38,161 nt of DNA from JAKQHY01 sp034429475 (GCA_034429475.1 DAOUGD010000010.1:1-38161); one strand, 5' to 3'. Counted from the stretch's first letter, positions 17,301-28,269 are shown. The notes: generated by a model not told the origin, from the sequence alone. Made by a program: numbers and translations.

Positions 17301-17903
17301 ATAGGCGTTGGCAGAACCATTGTTCGGCTCCAGAGCCGCATCCCAGACCGCGCCGGGGTCATCGTGATACGGGAGGACGCGCAGGCTGTAATAACCGGAG
17401 GCGGAGCCGTTATTGGCTTTTACTTTGATGTAGAAAACTCCAGACACCGATGTGGTAAACTCTACGCGATGGTGCATGTTGCCGCCCGTCCAATGTCGCG
17501 CGTTACATTCTCCGGCGATTTTCATCACGGAGGGATCGTAAATCAACAGTCCTAACCCTGAACGTGTGTAGCTATCACACGCCGTGCCATCGCCGCCCAG
17601 CCCGGTGGCCGCATTGAAAATCTCCACCGCGTATGTCTGGCCTGCCTCGGCGTTGAACGCAAACCAATCGGTATCCCCCGCCGGGTTGATCTCGGCATTG
17701 ACCGGGCTATCCAACCCGATAGCGGTCAAGAGTTGCGCGGTGGCGGAAGTATCGTTGGGTTCTACTTCGTCAATGGGAGCGGATGGCGCTGCGCCAACGG
17801 CAGAAGGATTTGTAGCCTCCACCTGTCTCGGGGTGAAGATCAAGGCCAGCATCAAAAGTGGCAGGATTTGAATTACCCTGAAAATCTGTGAGGTCTGTTT
17901 CAT
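14307..17903 (-). CDS. Secreted multidomain protein: PPC repeats, lectin-like domain, SBBP beta-propeller
   Basis: 1198 residues. Signal peptide 1-30 (hydrophobic ILPLLMLALIF, then VEA). Three bacterial pre-peptidase C-terminal (PPC) repeats follow at about 45-170, 185-330 and 340-480, each starting with an EPNxxxATA motif and containing DWYxFEGxAG. Next a concanavalin-like/DUF1349 region (490-685), a carboxypeptidase-regulatory-like beta domain (690-760), and about eight SBBP propeller units (WxTFLGSxxxDxGxxIAVDxxGNVYVxG) from 770 to 1180. The C-terminus is VYLPLVMRSQ. No catalytic domain is visible. Start ATG has AGGAGA five bases upstream. Likely a cell-surface or extracellular structural or binding protein. 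Confidence 0.9.
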   Translation of the reverse strand: MKQTSQIFRVIQILPLLMLALIFTPRQVEATNPSAVGAAPSAPIDEVEPNDTSATAQLLTAIGLDSPVNAEINPAGDTDWFAFNAEAGQTYAVEIFNAATGLGGDGTACDSYTRSGLGLLIYDPSVMKIAGECNARHWTGGNMHHRVEFTTSVSGVFYIKVKANNGSASGYYSLRVLPYHDDPGAVWDAALEPNNGSANAYLLEIGYTHALTTDIEVRNSIYSTYTSDEDWYRFEGEAGSTYVVELFNAAVGLGGTGSECEGYSRDGVGLLIYDSSLIEPVAGECQALSGSVGNTQHFVAVTASITGIFYVKVKPNVATASGGYSIRLLAKYDEPDAAWDAATFEPNNQLATAYMLSLGYESALTSTIEPRDSVYSTYKPDRDWYAFEGSAGATYVVELFDVASNLKGTGSACYGYSRYGVGLLAYGPDGVEIAGECGAPNGTASVHHRVTFVTSVDGMFHIQLSPNADNASGAYHLRVCQDTCLGEATFPWREDFNGARQSPWQVWNEDVGFYSTITDSLQLRTNKGDLYQTSTNYKNLFLIANPTTEDFDLTVRVIAFEPTQNYAQFGLLALDDVDNYVRFAYGYLDGRRALESGTEIAQVYTTRQTPHDFGDGPFYLRLRKEGAFYSTWYSTDGERFVSLNRGLTFGNGTPAYLGFTAISDPGENTVAQVDWFELAPIHHYFDINGQVNDIEGQPLLGVIIGSDAGLTVTTDADGYFTFVDVVTGSWTITPWLPGYVFTPTQRVVSVPPTAEDQTFTAGKIALPPGLHWSTFAGSDAEETGNQIARDAAGNLYIVGVSVADWGTPVNEYQGGRDIMVTKFNADGVRLWHTFLGSTAIDDGYALAVDTDGSVYVTGHSVGTWGTPVRPYAGGYEAFVAKLDTNGELQWNTFLGSSGNDGGRGIAVDNTGNVYVIGESLETWGSPVRGFAGTRDSFVAKLDATGALQWHTFLGGSNSDVGSKIAMNDAGVIYATGLSRASWGSPLASYPGSASQADWVVQLGTDGALQWLTFIRSAYSSDSNALTLDGAGNLYLAGWSDATWGAPVRAYSGGWDAYVVKLNSSGQRVWHTFLGSADADMGLGIAVDALNNVYVAGISNSSWGAPMAVYVGGQDAFVARLSSGGQLRQVYFLGGAQTDYGYGVTAGDNGDLYVTGHSQTTWEHPINPYTADMDAFVAKVNLGTTPLSYVYLPLVMRSQ

Positions 17904-17927
17904 ATTTTCTCCTAAAGGTAGAGGGGA

Positions 17928-18800
17928 CTAAGGCGTAATGAAATCTGACGCCTTTGCATCTGATGTAAGTCTCCCAACGCTTACAGTAACCGCAGTGCCG
18001 ACGGTCAGCCCCAATTCGCGGGCGGCGTGGCCCCGGTTGACGGCGATTTCCAGCATCCCCGCGCTGCCGATGAGAGCCAGTGCTTTGCCGGAAGGTGTCT
18101 CTGCGTAGGTGTGGCGCACCGGGCCGAGGCGCCGCCCGGCAACATGGACACGCACGTATGCCGGGTGGAGCATAGCCACCTGTTCATGGCCGAACGCCGG
18201 ATCAAGGCGCAGGAGATTGCTATCCCATACGAGCCGCCCAATGCTCGTGATGGCGTTGCCGAAGTGGTCAATAGCGATGACGGTGCCCTCAATGGCCGAT
18301 GCGCCGATTTCCAGGCAGGGCGTCGGCAGTCTTACTGGATCAGTGATAGGGGGGCCGAACTCAGTCAGCGGGACGCCGCGTGCGAGGTGGGCCGCCGCCG
18401 GCGCAAAAACATCGCGCCCGTGAAAAGTCGCGCTGGGCGCGGGCAGGCGATAGGCGGGATTTTCCAGGGCAACGATCTGACTCGGCGGCGCGGCTTCCCA
18501 GACGTAGGAGAAGACGCCGTTGTCTGGCCCCACCACGACGCCCCATGCCGTCTGCGCCGCCAACGCGCGCCGTTCCGTCCCCACGCCGGGGTCTACGACG
18601 ACCAGGTGGATGGAGTCCGGCGGGAAATACGGCAGCGCCGTCCACAGCCAGTAGGCCGCGCTGCTCACATCCTGCGCGGGGATGGCGTGCGTGAGGTCAA
18701 TGCACGGGACGCCGGGTGCGATCCCGGCGATTACGCCTTTCATCACGCCCACGTAGGCGTCTTGCAGGCCAAAGTCGGTAGTGAGAGTAATTAGGGTCAT
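17928..18800 (-). CDS. SAM hydroxide adenosyltransferase (DUF62 family)
   Basis: 290 residues. The DUF62 family relates to SAM-dependent fluorinase/chlorinase; most members hydrolyse S-adenosylmethionine to adenosine and methionine. Seen: LTTDFGLQDAYVGVMKG near the N-terminus, VVVDPGVGTERRALA, VGPDNGVFSYV, and GTVIAIDHFGNAITSIG opening the C-terminal domain. Length is normal. I start at ATG 18800, where the family's TLTTDFG motif begins immediately; GTG 18854 would add 18 residues. The secreted-protein gene starts 24 bases downstream. Physiological role in this family is still unclear. Confidence 0.9.
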   Translation of the reverse strand: MTLITLTTDFGLQDAYVGVMKGVIAGIAPGVPCIDLTHAIPAQDVSSAAYWLWTALPYFPPDSIHLVVVDPGVGTERRALAAQTAWGVVVGPDNGVFSYVWEAAPPSQIVALENPAYRLPAPSATFHGRDVFAPAAAHLARGVPLTEFGPPITDPVRLPTPCLEIGASAIEGTVIAIDHFGNAITSIGRLVWDSNLLRLDPAFGHEQVAMLHPAYVRVHVAGRRLGPVRHTYAETPSGKALALIGSAGMLEIAVNRGHAARELGLTVGTAVTVSVGRLTSDAKASDFITP

Positions 18801-18838
18801 GAGGTCTTGCTCTGTGTTTGGTTTTCTGTCAGCAGAAG

Positions 18839-18940
18839 GTACGGTTGTGAGCACAAAATCATTGACGAACCAAGCGGTGGGTTGTGGGATGCAACGCTTG
18901 TTAAGGGGATGTTGGGACTAAAGATGATTTTGTGCCGTAC
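18839..18940. repeat. Inverted-repeat-bounded element with a 7-nt interruption
   Basis: Left arm GTACGG-TTGTGAG-CACAAAATCAT (18839-18862) and right arm ATGATTTTGTGCCGTAC (18924-18940) are perfect complements except for a 7-nt insertion (TTGTGAG) in the left arm. The 61-nt core contains GATGCAACGC, also found in the 9967-10005 hairpin. It may be a small non-coding repeat or insertion remnant; no transposase is near. Confidence 0.6.
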
Positions 18941-18951
18941 AAGCTTTTGAT

Positions 18952-19629
18952 TTATTCTTTTTCACCCTGAAGAACTGACCATGTCGTAACCAGGTCTGGA
19001 TCAACAATAGTCTTTCCCGTCGAATGTTCAGTGTACTCTCCTGGGGGCGCCGGTTGTAACAACGATAAGTCCGGGGGAAGGTTATATTTTGTCCCATCGT
19101 CCAATTCAATGACGATGCCTTCAGCATACGAAACTCTTATAATACATCCATGAATTTGTTTTTGTTCTACGAACTCTTCTTTATCATTAACTTTTTTGTA
19201 ATAAGTTAAACCAATCATTACAAGTTTGTCAAGATACTCTTCGCCTTTTGTTTTAATTAGGCTCTCTATAAATTCACGATCATGGTGATAGATGTGATTG
19301 AATTCTGGCGGGACTTCAGACATGACCAACGGAGCATAATTTAGTCTCCACATTGGCGGAGAATTAGAATCTACAGAGTCTTTTATCAGCCAAGACACAA
19401 GAAGATCCGGATTTGTCACCTTTTCCCCACTTTTGACACACTCATATATTCCCCTTGGCGCGTCCAAAGCAAACGCAGGAATGAACCATTCTTCTCCGTT
19501 GGTGTATTTAACTTTAATACTTTCCGAGCTTACTTCCGTAATCTCACCAAAGAGTTGTTCTTGCCCCTTTACTTTTTCATCCTGATTGTAATATGTGAAA
19601 CCTACAAGAATAGTCTGTCCTATCTTCAT
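18952..19629 (-). CDS. Hypothetical protein with internal duplication, low GC
   Basis: 225 residues, function not recognised. The chain is two copies of one unit. Copy 1 (~8-85) has GFTYYNQDEK, FGEITEVSSESIKVKYTNGEEW, APRGIYE, VTNPDLLVSW. Copy 2 (~140-220) has GLTYYKKVNDK, HGCIIRVSYAEGIVIELDDG, APPGEYTE, IVDPDLVTTW. Each looks like a small beta-barrel followed by a fixed Pro-Gly-x-Tyr/PDL motif. A linker contains HIYHHDREFIESL. No signal peptide or membrane segment. Its base composition is clearly more AT-rich than its neighbours, suggesting recent transfer. The architecture is like small accessory or immunity-type proteins, but no toxin is adjacent, so I do not call it one. An AAAAGGGATT leader precedes ATG 19629. 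Confidence 0.75.
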   Translation of the reverse strand: MKIGQTILVGFTYYNQDEKVKGQEQLFGEITEVSSESIKVKYTNGEEWFIPAFALDAPRGIYECVKSGEKVTNPDLLVSWLIKDSVDSNSPPMWRLNYAPLVMSEVPPEFNHIYHHDREFIESLIKTKGEEYLDKLVMIGLTYYKKVNDKEEFVEQKQIHGCIIRVSYAEGIVIELDDGTKYNLPPDLSLLQPAPPGEYTEHSTGKTIVDPDLVTTWSVLQGEKE

Positions 19630-19691
19630 AATCCCTTTTGCCTCCTACATCATTAGTAGCCCTCTAGCAGTTATTGAACTGAAGATTTCGA

Positions 19692-21242
19692 TCAGCGGCG
19701 CAGCAAAGTGAGCATCGCCTGTTTCAGTTCGTCAATACGGAAGAGTACCGCCATCCCGGCGTAGAGGAGGACGCCCAGGGCAATGCCGCCGAGGGTTTGT
19801 AACCATGCATTGGGCGGCGTCACCGCCAGCCAGACCCACAGGCCCGCGCTCATACCGAGCGTCGCGCCGAGGGCGCGCAGGCTGAAAAGCAGCAGGCGGC
19901 GCACGTCAAAGCCGTGGACGCGCCGGTGGATGATCGCCAGCAGGATGAGCATTTCCAGGGTGGTGGCGACGGCGTTGGCGAGGGCCAGCCCGGCGTGCGC
20001 CGGCGCGCCGGCGCGGTCAAACAGCGGCGGGAAGGCGAAACTCAGCAGGATATTGAGAACGACGGAAACGATCGCGGCCCAGGCCGGCGTCCAGGTGTCC
20101 TGCAAGGCGTAAAACGCGCGCGCCAGGACCTCCACCGCCGAGTACGCCACCAGGCCGAGCACGAACATGCTCAACGCCCAGGCCACTTCGTGGGTGGCAT
20201 CTATGTCAAACGCGCCGTACCGAAACAGCATGGCGATCAGCGGACTCCCCAACAGGATCAGCCCGGCGGAGGCCGGCAGGGTGATCGCCAGCACCATGCG
20301 GAACGTCGCCAGCAGGGTGGCGCGCAGCTCATCAAACGCGCCGCGCGCGGCCTGCGCCGCGAAGGTGGGGAAAGCCGCCGTCCCGACGGCCTGCGCGAAG
20401 ATGCCCTGCGGCAGCAGCATCAGGCGATAGGCGTATTCCAGCGCGGAGATTGCGCCTACGCCCCACCACGAAGCGAAGTTGTTGGTGACGACGAGGTTGA
20501 GCTGCCAGGCCGCCACGCCGAGCACGCGCGGGGCCATAAGACGTCCGACTTCCAGCACCCCCGCGTCGCCTTTGCCGAGGGTCAGGGTGTAGCGCATCTT
20601 GTATTGGAAAAGACCGGGCAGTTGAATCAGCAAGTGACTCACTGCGCCCACGACCATCCCTATTGCCGCGCCCATGACGCCGATATGGGTGAGTCCGCCC
20701 CAGATTGCGCCACCGATGAGGGCCAGGTTGTACAAAATCGGGGCGATGGCCGGGAGCAGGAAGTGTTGGTGCGCGTTAAGGACGCCCATCACAATGCCAC
20801 TCACGCCGAAGATAGCCGTCGAGAGAAGCATGACGCGCATCAAAGCGGCAGTCTGCGCCTGCACGTCGGCGGGCAAGGCGGGAGCCACCAGGGTTTGCAC
20901 CAACCAGGGCGCCAGCAGGATACCCAGCAGGCTGATGGGGACCAGGACAACGAGGAGGATGTTAATGAGGGCCGAGGCCAGTCGCCAAGCCGAGGTCGTT
21001 TCGCCCAGCGTGATCCGCGCGGCGAAGAGGGGGATGAAGGCCGATCCCAACGCGCCGCCGGCGATGACCATGAAGATCGCTTCGGGGATGCGGTTGGCGG
21101 CGACATAAGCATCCATGTCCGGGCCGGCGCCGAAGTAGTGGCTGAAGACCATCTGCCGTACCAGTCCCAGGGCGCGGCTGATGGCGAAGGCGACCATCAC
21201 CAGGACGGCGGCGCGGGTGATTTGTTGTTGGCTCTTTTCCAT
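19692..21242 (-). CDS. murJ: Lipid II flippase MurJ
   Basis: 516 residues with about 14 hydrophobic segments; MOP-superfamily flippase moving lipid-linked peptidoglycan precursor across the inner membrane. Seen: an N-terminal helix VMVAFAISRALGLVRQMVFSH (family core around Arg-x-x-G), FGAGPDMDAYVAANRIPE, GALGSAFIPLFA, and the conserved ALEYAYRLMLLPQGIFAQAVGTA. Length is normal. Separated by about 80 bases from the upstream MBL-fold gene; an extended -10 promoter lies right before its ATG, so it probably has its own start point with almost no leader. Confidence 0.95.
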   Translation of the reverse strand: MEKSQQQITRAAVLVMVAFAISRALGLVRQMVFSHYFGAGPDMDAYVAANRIPEAIFMVIAGGALGSAFIPLFAARITLGETTSAWRLASALINILLVVLVPISLLGILLAPWLVQTLVAPALPADVQAQTAALMRVMLLSTAIFGVSGIVMGVLNAHQHFLLPAIAPILYNLALIGGAIWGGLTHIGVMGAAIGMVVGAVSHLLIQLPGLFQYKMRYTLTLGKGDAGVLEVGRLMAPRVLGVAAWQLNLVVTNNFASWWGVGAISALEYAYRLMLLPQGIFAQAVGTAAFPTFAAQAARGAFDELRATLLATFRMVLAITLPASAGLILLGSPLIAMLFRYGAFDIDATHEVAWALSMFVLGLVAYSAVEVLARAFYALQDTWTPAWAAIVSVVLNILLSFAFPPLFDRAGAPAHAGLALANAVATTLEMLILLAIIHRRVHGFDVRRLLLFSLRALGATLGMSAGLWVWLAVTPPNAWLQTLGGIALGVLLYAGMAVLFRIDELKQAMLTLLRR

Positions 21243-21250
21243 ACGGGGGG

Positions 21251-21259
21251 ATTATAGCA
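21251..21259 (-). promoter_or_regulatory. Extended -10 promoter of murJ
   Basis: Minus-strand TGCTATAAT, with the TATAAT ending eight bases before the murJ ATG. No convincing -35 is seen. A start point 6-7 bases downstream would give a nearly leaderless mRNA, consistent with the absence of a ribosome site before murJ. Confidence 0.5.
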
Positions 21260-21323
21260 TGAGTGGTTGGATTTTGGATTTTGGAGAGTTGCTGCGGCCG
21301 GTCTCTGACCGCGCCGCTGGCAA

Positions 21324-22115
21324 TTACCAGAAGTAGGGGTGGAAGGGCTGGGCCAGTTCGACGGGGCCGGCGAAAGTTTTCTGGGCCTCGGCGAGGGCGT
21401 AGGCGCTGGCGGCCGGCTGTGTGCGGTAATGGATGAGGACCAAACGTTCCACGTTTGCGCGCTGAGCGATGCCGCCGGCAGCGGCTGGGCGAGTGTGAGC
21501 ATTGTCGGAGTCGGTGGCTTCGTGGAAGAGCAGCACAGCGTTTTGGGCCAACGTTTCGACGGCGGCGCAGGGGAAGGTGTCGCTGGAGTAGACGAAGGCG
21601 CGCTCGCCGGGATGGGCCGCGAAGCGCAGGGCGATGGAAGGCACGGAATGTTCAGTGGGTGAAGCGGTGATGGTGAAATCGGCGGTCTCGGCGACGGGCG
21701 CCGCCGGCTCCGGCGAGATGGGGCGGTAGGTCAAAGGGATTAGCTCAAACCAGGATTGGGACGCAAAGATGCCGAGCAACGTCTGTACCTGGGCCAGCAC
21801 TTCTGGGAGGGCGTAGAGCGTCAGCGGAGGCGCCTGCCAGGCGTCGTCTTTCCAGGCGAGCAGGAACAGCCCCAACAGGTAGGCAGGCAGGCCGTAGACG
21901 TGATCGGGGTGCATGTGGGTGATGATGATGCCCTGCACAGCCAACGGGTCAAGGCCGACGCGTTGCAGGCGTCCAATGGGGCTGTCGGCGCAATCCACCA
22001 GCCAGTAACCGTTCTGTCCGACCACGGCCAGGTAGGTATTGGCGTTTTCGGCGTCGGGCAGGGCCGCAGCCACGCCGAGAGGTATTACGTAGGGAGGCGG
22101 GGAGATCTTCGTCAT
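21324..22115 (-). CDS. MBL-fold metallohydrolase (RNase Z-like)
   Basis: 263 residues. Metallo-beta-lactamase fold with the metal motif THMHPDHVYG (His67, His69, Asp71, His72), a preceding WLVDCADSP strand, a late FVYSSDTFPC segment (typical Asp ligand strand, phosphodiesterase/RNase Z-like), FHEATDS, and VLIHYR at the end. Cytoplasmic, zinc-dependent hydrolase; substrate not determinable. Its ATG directly abuts the truD stop (TAGATG), implying translational coupling. Family length for RNase Z is slightly greater, and the exosite arm is not evident, so I keep the general name. Confidence 0.88.
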   Translation of the reverse strand: MTKISPPPYVIPLGVAAALPDAENANTYLAVVGQNGYWLVDCADSPIGRLQRVGLDPLAVQGIIITHMHPDHVYGLPAYLLGLFLLAWKDDAWQAPPLTLYALPEVLAQVQTLLGIFASQSWFELIPLTYRPISPEPAAPVAETADFTITASPTEHSVPSIALRFAAHPGERAFVYSSDTFPCAAVETLAQNAVLLFHEATDSDNAHTRPAAAGGIAQRANVERLVLIHYRTQPAASAYALAEAQKTFAGPVELAQPFHPYFW

Positions 22116-23288
22116 CTAGCGTGCCCGAAATTCGGCGTCGGTACGGGCGGCCGCGGCTTTGAGTACCAGGGTAGCGTAATAGCCGGTCTGCAAAGTGAAA
22201 CTCGCGGTGAGAGCCCAGTCGCCATATTCCGTGTTATCGGCAAACGGCTCGCCGATAGTCATGGCGGTGGGCGCAAACCAAACCGGGCGTTCTCCTCTGG
22301 AAAGGTAGACCCGCCGCAAAATGCGCGCTTTGAAATCGTTGATCGTCAGCCCTTCCTTTTCAAAGATAGCGTCTGCCGCTTTTTGCACTTCCTCGTCATA
22401 ACGCGCCGTCAAGCGTGGAAGGTCAATTTGCATCTTTTGAAGTTTTTCCAAGTCGGCGCCTGGCTCAGGCAAAGGAAAACAGGTTCCAACGATGTCTATC
22501 CGATAAGGGCTTGGAATATGATTTTCAAAATAATGCGCCAGGATATTGTTCCAAATCCAGGATTGGTACGCCGAAAGGTAAATGGAAAGCAAGCGATCCT
22601 GGATGAGATTGACGGCCTTCCGGTAGTCGTGGGGATGGTCCTTGAGGTAAGTGATGACGCTGCGGTAATTGGATGGGCGAGGCGCCTGGTGCAGCAGGTA
22701 TCCCCACTGGCCCCAATGGGTTTTCACCAACGCCTTAAATTCACGGATGCTTTGCGGGTCACCCAACATGGTTTCCGCCAGGTAGAAGCGCACGGCCTGC
22801 TCGGCGTCGCGTTGCAGGATGGCTTTGCCGATGAAGCCGCCGCTGGAGTGCGAACCGAAGCGCTGGTCGTCAAAGTAATTAGGCAGACCCTGGGTTTCCA
22901 GAGCGAGCAACTCCGCGCGCATAATGTTCGCCTGTTCCTCAGACAAATCGCGGATGGTCATCGTAAACCGGTTGCCGCGCAGGTCGCGCGGGCGCAAAGC
23001 GCGCGGGCCCCATTGGACGCGCTGCGCCACGAAACCGCTTCCTCGGATTTCCTCGGGGCCGTGCTTTCGCACGCTGGCGTATTGCACAGTCAAAGCTGAG
23101 GCATCTCTGAGCGCGGGGAACACCAGCGCACTGGGCGTGACCTTCAACTTCGCGGCCATCTCGTCGCGCACGACCAAGGTTGGCTTGCCGCGCTTCTCGA
23201 CACGATAATAAGCATACGCTCCTTGATTTTCAGGCAGCACAATATCTTCTTCGACTTGAAAATCCTCAGGAAAGCGCTTGATCTGCAT
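22116..23288 (-). CDS. truD: tRNA pseudouridine(13) synthase TruD
   Basis: 390 residues. TruD family converts U13 of tRNA-Glu to pseudouridine in bacteria. Seen: N-terminal RFPEDFQVEED, the catalytic strand FPALRDASALTVQ (Asp62 at the catalytic position; the usual Lys before it is Arg), GNRFTMTIRDLS, LPNYFDDQRFGS, and YQSWIWNNIL. I start at ATG 23288, preceded by AGGA at seven bases, rather than TTG 23294. The gene lies 14 bases after the DUF4230 gene and abuts the MBL-fold gene, so the three likely form one operon. Confidence 0.93.
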   Translation of the reverse strand: MQIKRFPEDFQVEEDIVLPENQGAYAYYRVEKRGKPTLVVRDEMAAKLKVTPSALVFPALRDASALTVQYASVRKHGPEEIRGSGFVAQRVQWGPRALRPRDLRGNRFTMTIRDLSEEQANIMRAELLALETQGLPNYFDDQRFGSHSSGGFIGKAILQRDAEQAVRFYLAETMLGDPQSIREFKALVKTHWGQWGYLLHQAPRPSNYRSVITYLKDHPHDYRKAVNLIQDRLLSIYLSAYQSWIWNNILAHYFENHIPSPYRIDIVGTCFPLPEPGADLEKLQKMQIDLPRLTARYDEEVQKAADAIFEKEGLTINDFKARILRRVYLSRGERPVWFAPTAMTIGEPFADNTEYGDWALTASFTLQTGYYATLVLKAAAARTDAEFRAR

Positions 23289-23302
23289 AGACAAGTCCTT
23301 GT

Positions 23303-23995
23303 TTAGGGCGCCGGCGTGACGGTCGGGGTGAGCGGGGCGGTGGGAACGAGGGTGGGCAGCACATCAACAAAAATCACATTTTCTACGTTCAATCCGATTA
23401 AGAACGAGCGCAAGAAATCGCGCGCGTTTTCGTCCGCTTTGGTTTCTAATCCATCTTCGATAGCAGCCTGGAGAATGAGCCGCTCGGCCTCCTGGCGGGC
23501 CGCCGTCTCCAGTTGTGGGTTAAGTCCACCAACGCCGGTGCGTCGGTCGTAGACATAGGTGCGCTGATTGTTCAGAGTGGCGACAAACACTTCCACTGGC
23601 GGCAAGTGGATGTAAGCCGTTCCATCAGGGGTGATCATGACATCTTCCGGCCCAATCTGGCCCAGGTCCACGCCGGCGATCACTTCGCCGTAGGCAATGA
23701 GGAGCAGCTTGTCGCCAAAGAGGAACCCTAACGGGCCTTGTCCCGATTCAGCGGTAATGACTTTTTCAATGTGATAGGTAGCAGTTTCCAGGCGGCTGAG
23801 CGACTGCACACTTTCGATGATGGTGGCAGAACTGGGATAAATGGTGGGGGTCAACTGAGGTTGGGGTAGACTGACCAACGGTTTCTCCACACCCAACTTC
23901 AGCAATTGTTGGCGCGCCAGGATGAAGAGCCAGATCCCCAAAATGGTGACGGTCAGCAAACCCGTCCATGCAAGCACGCGCCCAACGTTTTTCAT
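23303..23995 (-). CDS. DUF4230 membrane-anchored protein
   Basis: 230 residues. One N-terminal membrane helix (LLTVTILGIWLFILA), then an extracytoplasmic domain with LSRLETATYHIEKVI, GDKLLLIAYGEVIAGVDL, ITPDGTAYIHLPPVEVF, a helical segment rich in Glu/Ala, and a Pro/Thr-rich end. This pattern matches the DUF4230 family, of unknown function. ATG 23995 is chosen because GGGAGG lies six bases upstream (an in-frame TTG at 23998 precedes it). First gene of a probable operon with truD and the MBL-fold gene. Confidence 0.88.
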   Translation of the reverse strand: MKNVGRVLAWTGLLTVTILGIWLFILARQQLLKLGVEKPLVSLPQPQLTPTIYPSSATIIESVQSLSRLETATYHIEKVITAESGQGPLGFLFGDKLLLIAYGEVIAGVDLGQIGPEDVMITPDGTAYIHLPPVEVFVATLNNQRTYVYDRRTGVGGLNPQLETAARQEAERLILQAAIEDGLETKADENARDFLRSFLIGLNVENVIFVDVLPTLVPTAPLTPTVTPAP

Positions 23996-24051
23996 CAATT
24001 TCCTCCCGGTGTGGATAAAGTATTTTGGTCGTAAACAGCGGATTATTTACA

Positions 24052-24080
24052 AGGATACTACCATTTAATCACTCCGTCAA
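24052..24080 (-). promoter_or_regulatory. Promoter of the DUF4230-truD-MBL operon
   Basis: Minus-strand TTGACG, 17-bp spacer, TATCCT, about 50 bases upstream of the DUF4230 start. Divergent from the lipoprotein gene at 24165. Confidence 0.5.
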
Positions 24081-24104
24081 TGCATAACGGAGGCAGGGGG
24101 CGGG

Positions 24105-24133
24105 TGCAACTTTGGACTTTGGCTTCCCGTATA
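24105..24133 (+). promoter_or_regulatory. Possible ECF-sigma-type promoter before the lipoprotein gene
   Basis: TGCAAC, 17-bp spacer, CGTATA. This resembles extracytoplasmic-function sigma promoters (AAC at -35, CGTA at -10). The spacer contains a two-copy 7-nt repeat (ACTTTGG), so chance resemblance is possible. Confidence 0.3.
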
Positions 24134-24164
24134 GGGAAGTAACTCAAACAGGAGGATGAAAAAA

Positions 24165-24965
24165 ATGAACAAGCACTGGGGCTATATTTTGATCGGCGTG
24201 ATACTGTTGTTATCGTTGGGCTGTTCCATCAATGGCGTCCAGATAGATACAACAGAAGTTGGCGAATTGGTGCGCGAGACTCGGACGGTGGAATTGGAGG
24301 ATGCGACGCAGGTACGTGCGGATGTCAAGATGGGCGCGGGGGAACTGCGCATCGCAGGCGGCGCGGAGTCGCTGCTGGAAGCCGACTTCACCTACAACGT
24401 GGCCGAATGGAAACCCGAAGTGGAGTACGCCGTAACCGAGGGAACCGGCCGGCTGACGGTCAGACAACCCAAAACCGAAAAATTCACAACCTCCGCCAAC
24501 AGCCGTTACGAGTGGGACCTACAGTTTAACGACGCCGTGCCGTTGGATTTGCGCATCGAGTGCGGGGCGGGCGACAACAAACTGAAGTTAGGGGATCTCA
24601 ACGTGACCCGTGTGGACATGCAACTCGGAGCAGGCGATATGGAATTGGATTTAAGCGGCAACACCAGCCTCACCGAAATGGATCTGGACTTGGGCGCGGG
24701 TGAGGTGACGGTAGACCTCACCGGCGACTGGGAGCATGACGTGACCGTCTCGATCCAGGGCGGCGTAGGCCGAACGCATCTGTTGCTGCCGGAAGCCATT
24801 GGAGTGCGCGTCAAAGTGGACAAGGGTATTGGCGATGTAGACGCCAGCGGTCTATACCGCGAGGGCAACGCCTACGTCAACCAGGCTTACGAAGATGCCA
24901 AGACTGCCCTAGAGATCAACATCCAGGCCGGCGTCGGCCAGATTGATCTGGAAGTGGTGGACTGA
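24165..24965 (+). CDS. Envelope lipoprotein, LiaF-like/toastrack beta-helical domain
   Basis: 266 residues. N-terminal lipoprotein-like signal (GYILIGVILLLSLGC; the SLGC lipobox is not ideal), then a repeated beta-rich domain with GAGELRIAGG, GAGDNKLKLGDL, GAGDMELDLSG, GAGEVTVDL and GVGQIDLEV strands. This right-handed pattern is typical of the toastrack domain of LiaF/DUF2154/DUF4097-type cell-envelope stress proteins. I start at ATG 24165, nine bases after GGAGG, rather than ATG 24156, which touches it. Monocistronic: divergent from the DUF4230 operon and closed by a strong terminator. Role in envelope sensing is by family analogy only. Confidence 0.88.
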   Translation: MNKHWGYILIGVILLLSLGCSINGVQIDTTEVGELVRETRTVELEDATQVRADVKMGAGELRIAGGAESLLEADFTYNVAEWKPEVEYAVTEGTGRLTVRQPKTEKFTTSANSRYEWDLQFNDAVPLDLRIECGAGDNKLKLGDLNVTRVDMQLGAGDMELDLSGNTSLTEMDLDLGAGEVTVDLTGDWEHDVTVSIQGGVGRTHLLLPEAIGVRVKVDKGIGDVDASGLYREGNAYVNQAYEDAKTALEINIQAGVGQIDLEVVD

Positions 24966-24984
24966 CCCACCGCTTCTCACAAAG

Positions 24985-25024
24985 GATTGCGCCCCCGATT
25001 TCCATCAAGGGGCGCAATCTTTTT
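24985..25024 (+). terminator. Intrinsic terminator of the lipoprotein gene
   Basis: Perfect 11-bp stem GATTGCGCCCC / GGGGCGCAATC with a 13-nt loop, followed by TTTTT. Confidence 0.9.
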
Positions 25025-25052
25025 AAAACGTGAAACATAAAATCATTACACT

Positions 25053-25062
<10 letters not shown>
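25025..25062. repeat. Short inverted repeat (ACGTGAAAC / TTCACGTTTC)
   Basis: AAAACGTGAAACATAAAATC faces ACACTTCACGTTTCAG at the 3' end of the minus-strand ligase gene. Same unit family as 2568-2645. Confidence 0.6.
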
Positions 25063-28256
<3,194 letters not shown>

Positions 28257-28263
28257 GAGGAAG

Positions 28264-28269
28264 ATTATA
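28264..28269 (-). promoter_or_regulatory. -10 box of the glycosidase-ligase gene
   Basis: Minus-strand TATAAT ending seven bases before ATG 28256. Expected transcription start is at or next to the start codon, i.e. a leaderless mRNA. The -35 is weak. Confidence 0.5.

Noticed and set aside
18952..19629. Immunity protein of a toxin system
   Set aside because: Size and composition are suggestive, but no toxin gene or delivery gene is adjacent and no family match is recognised.
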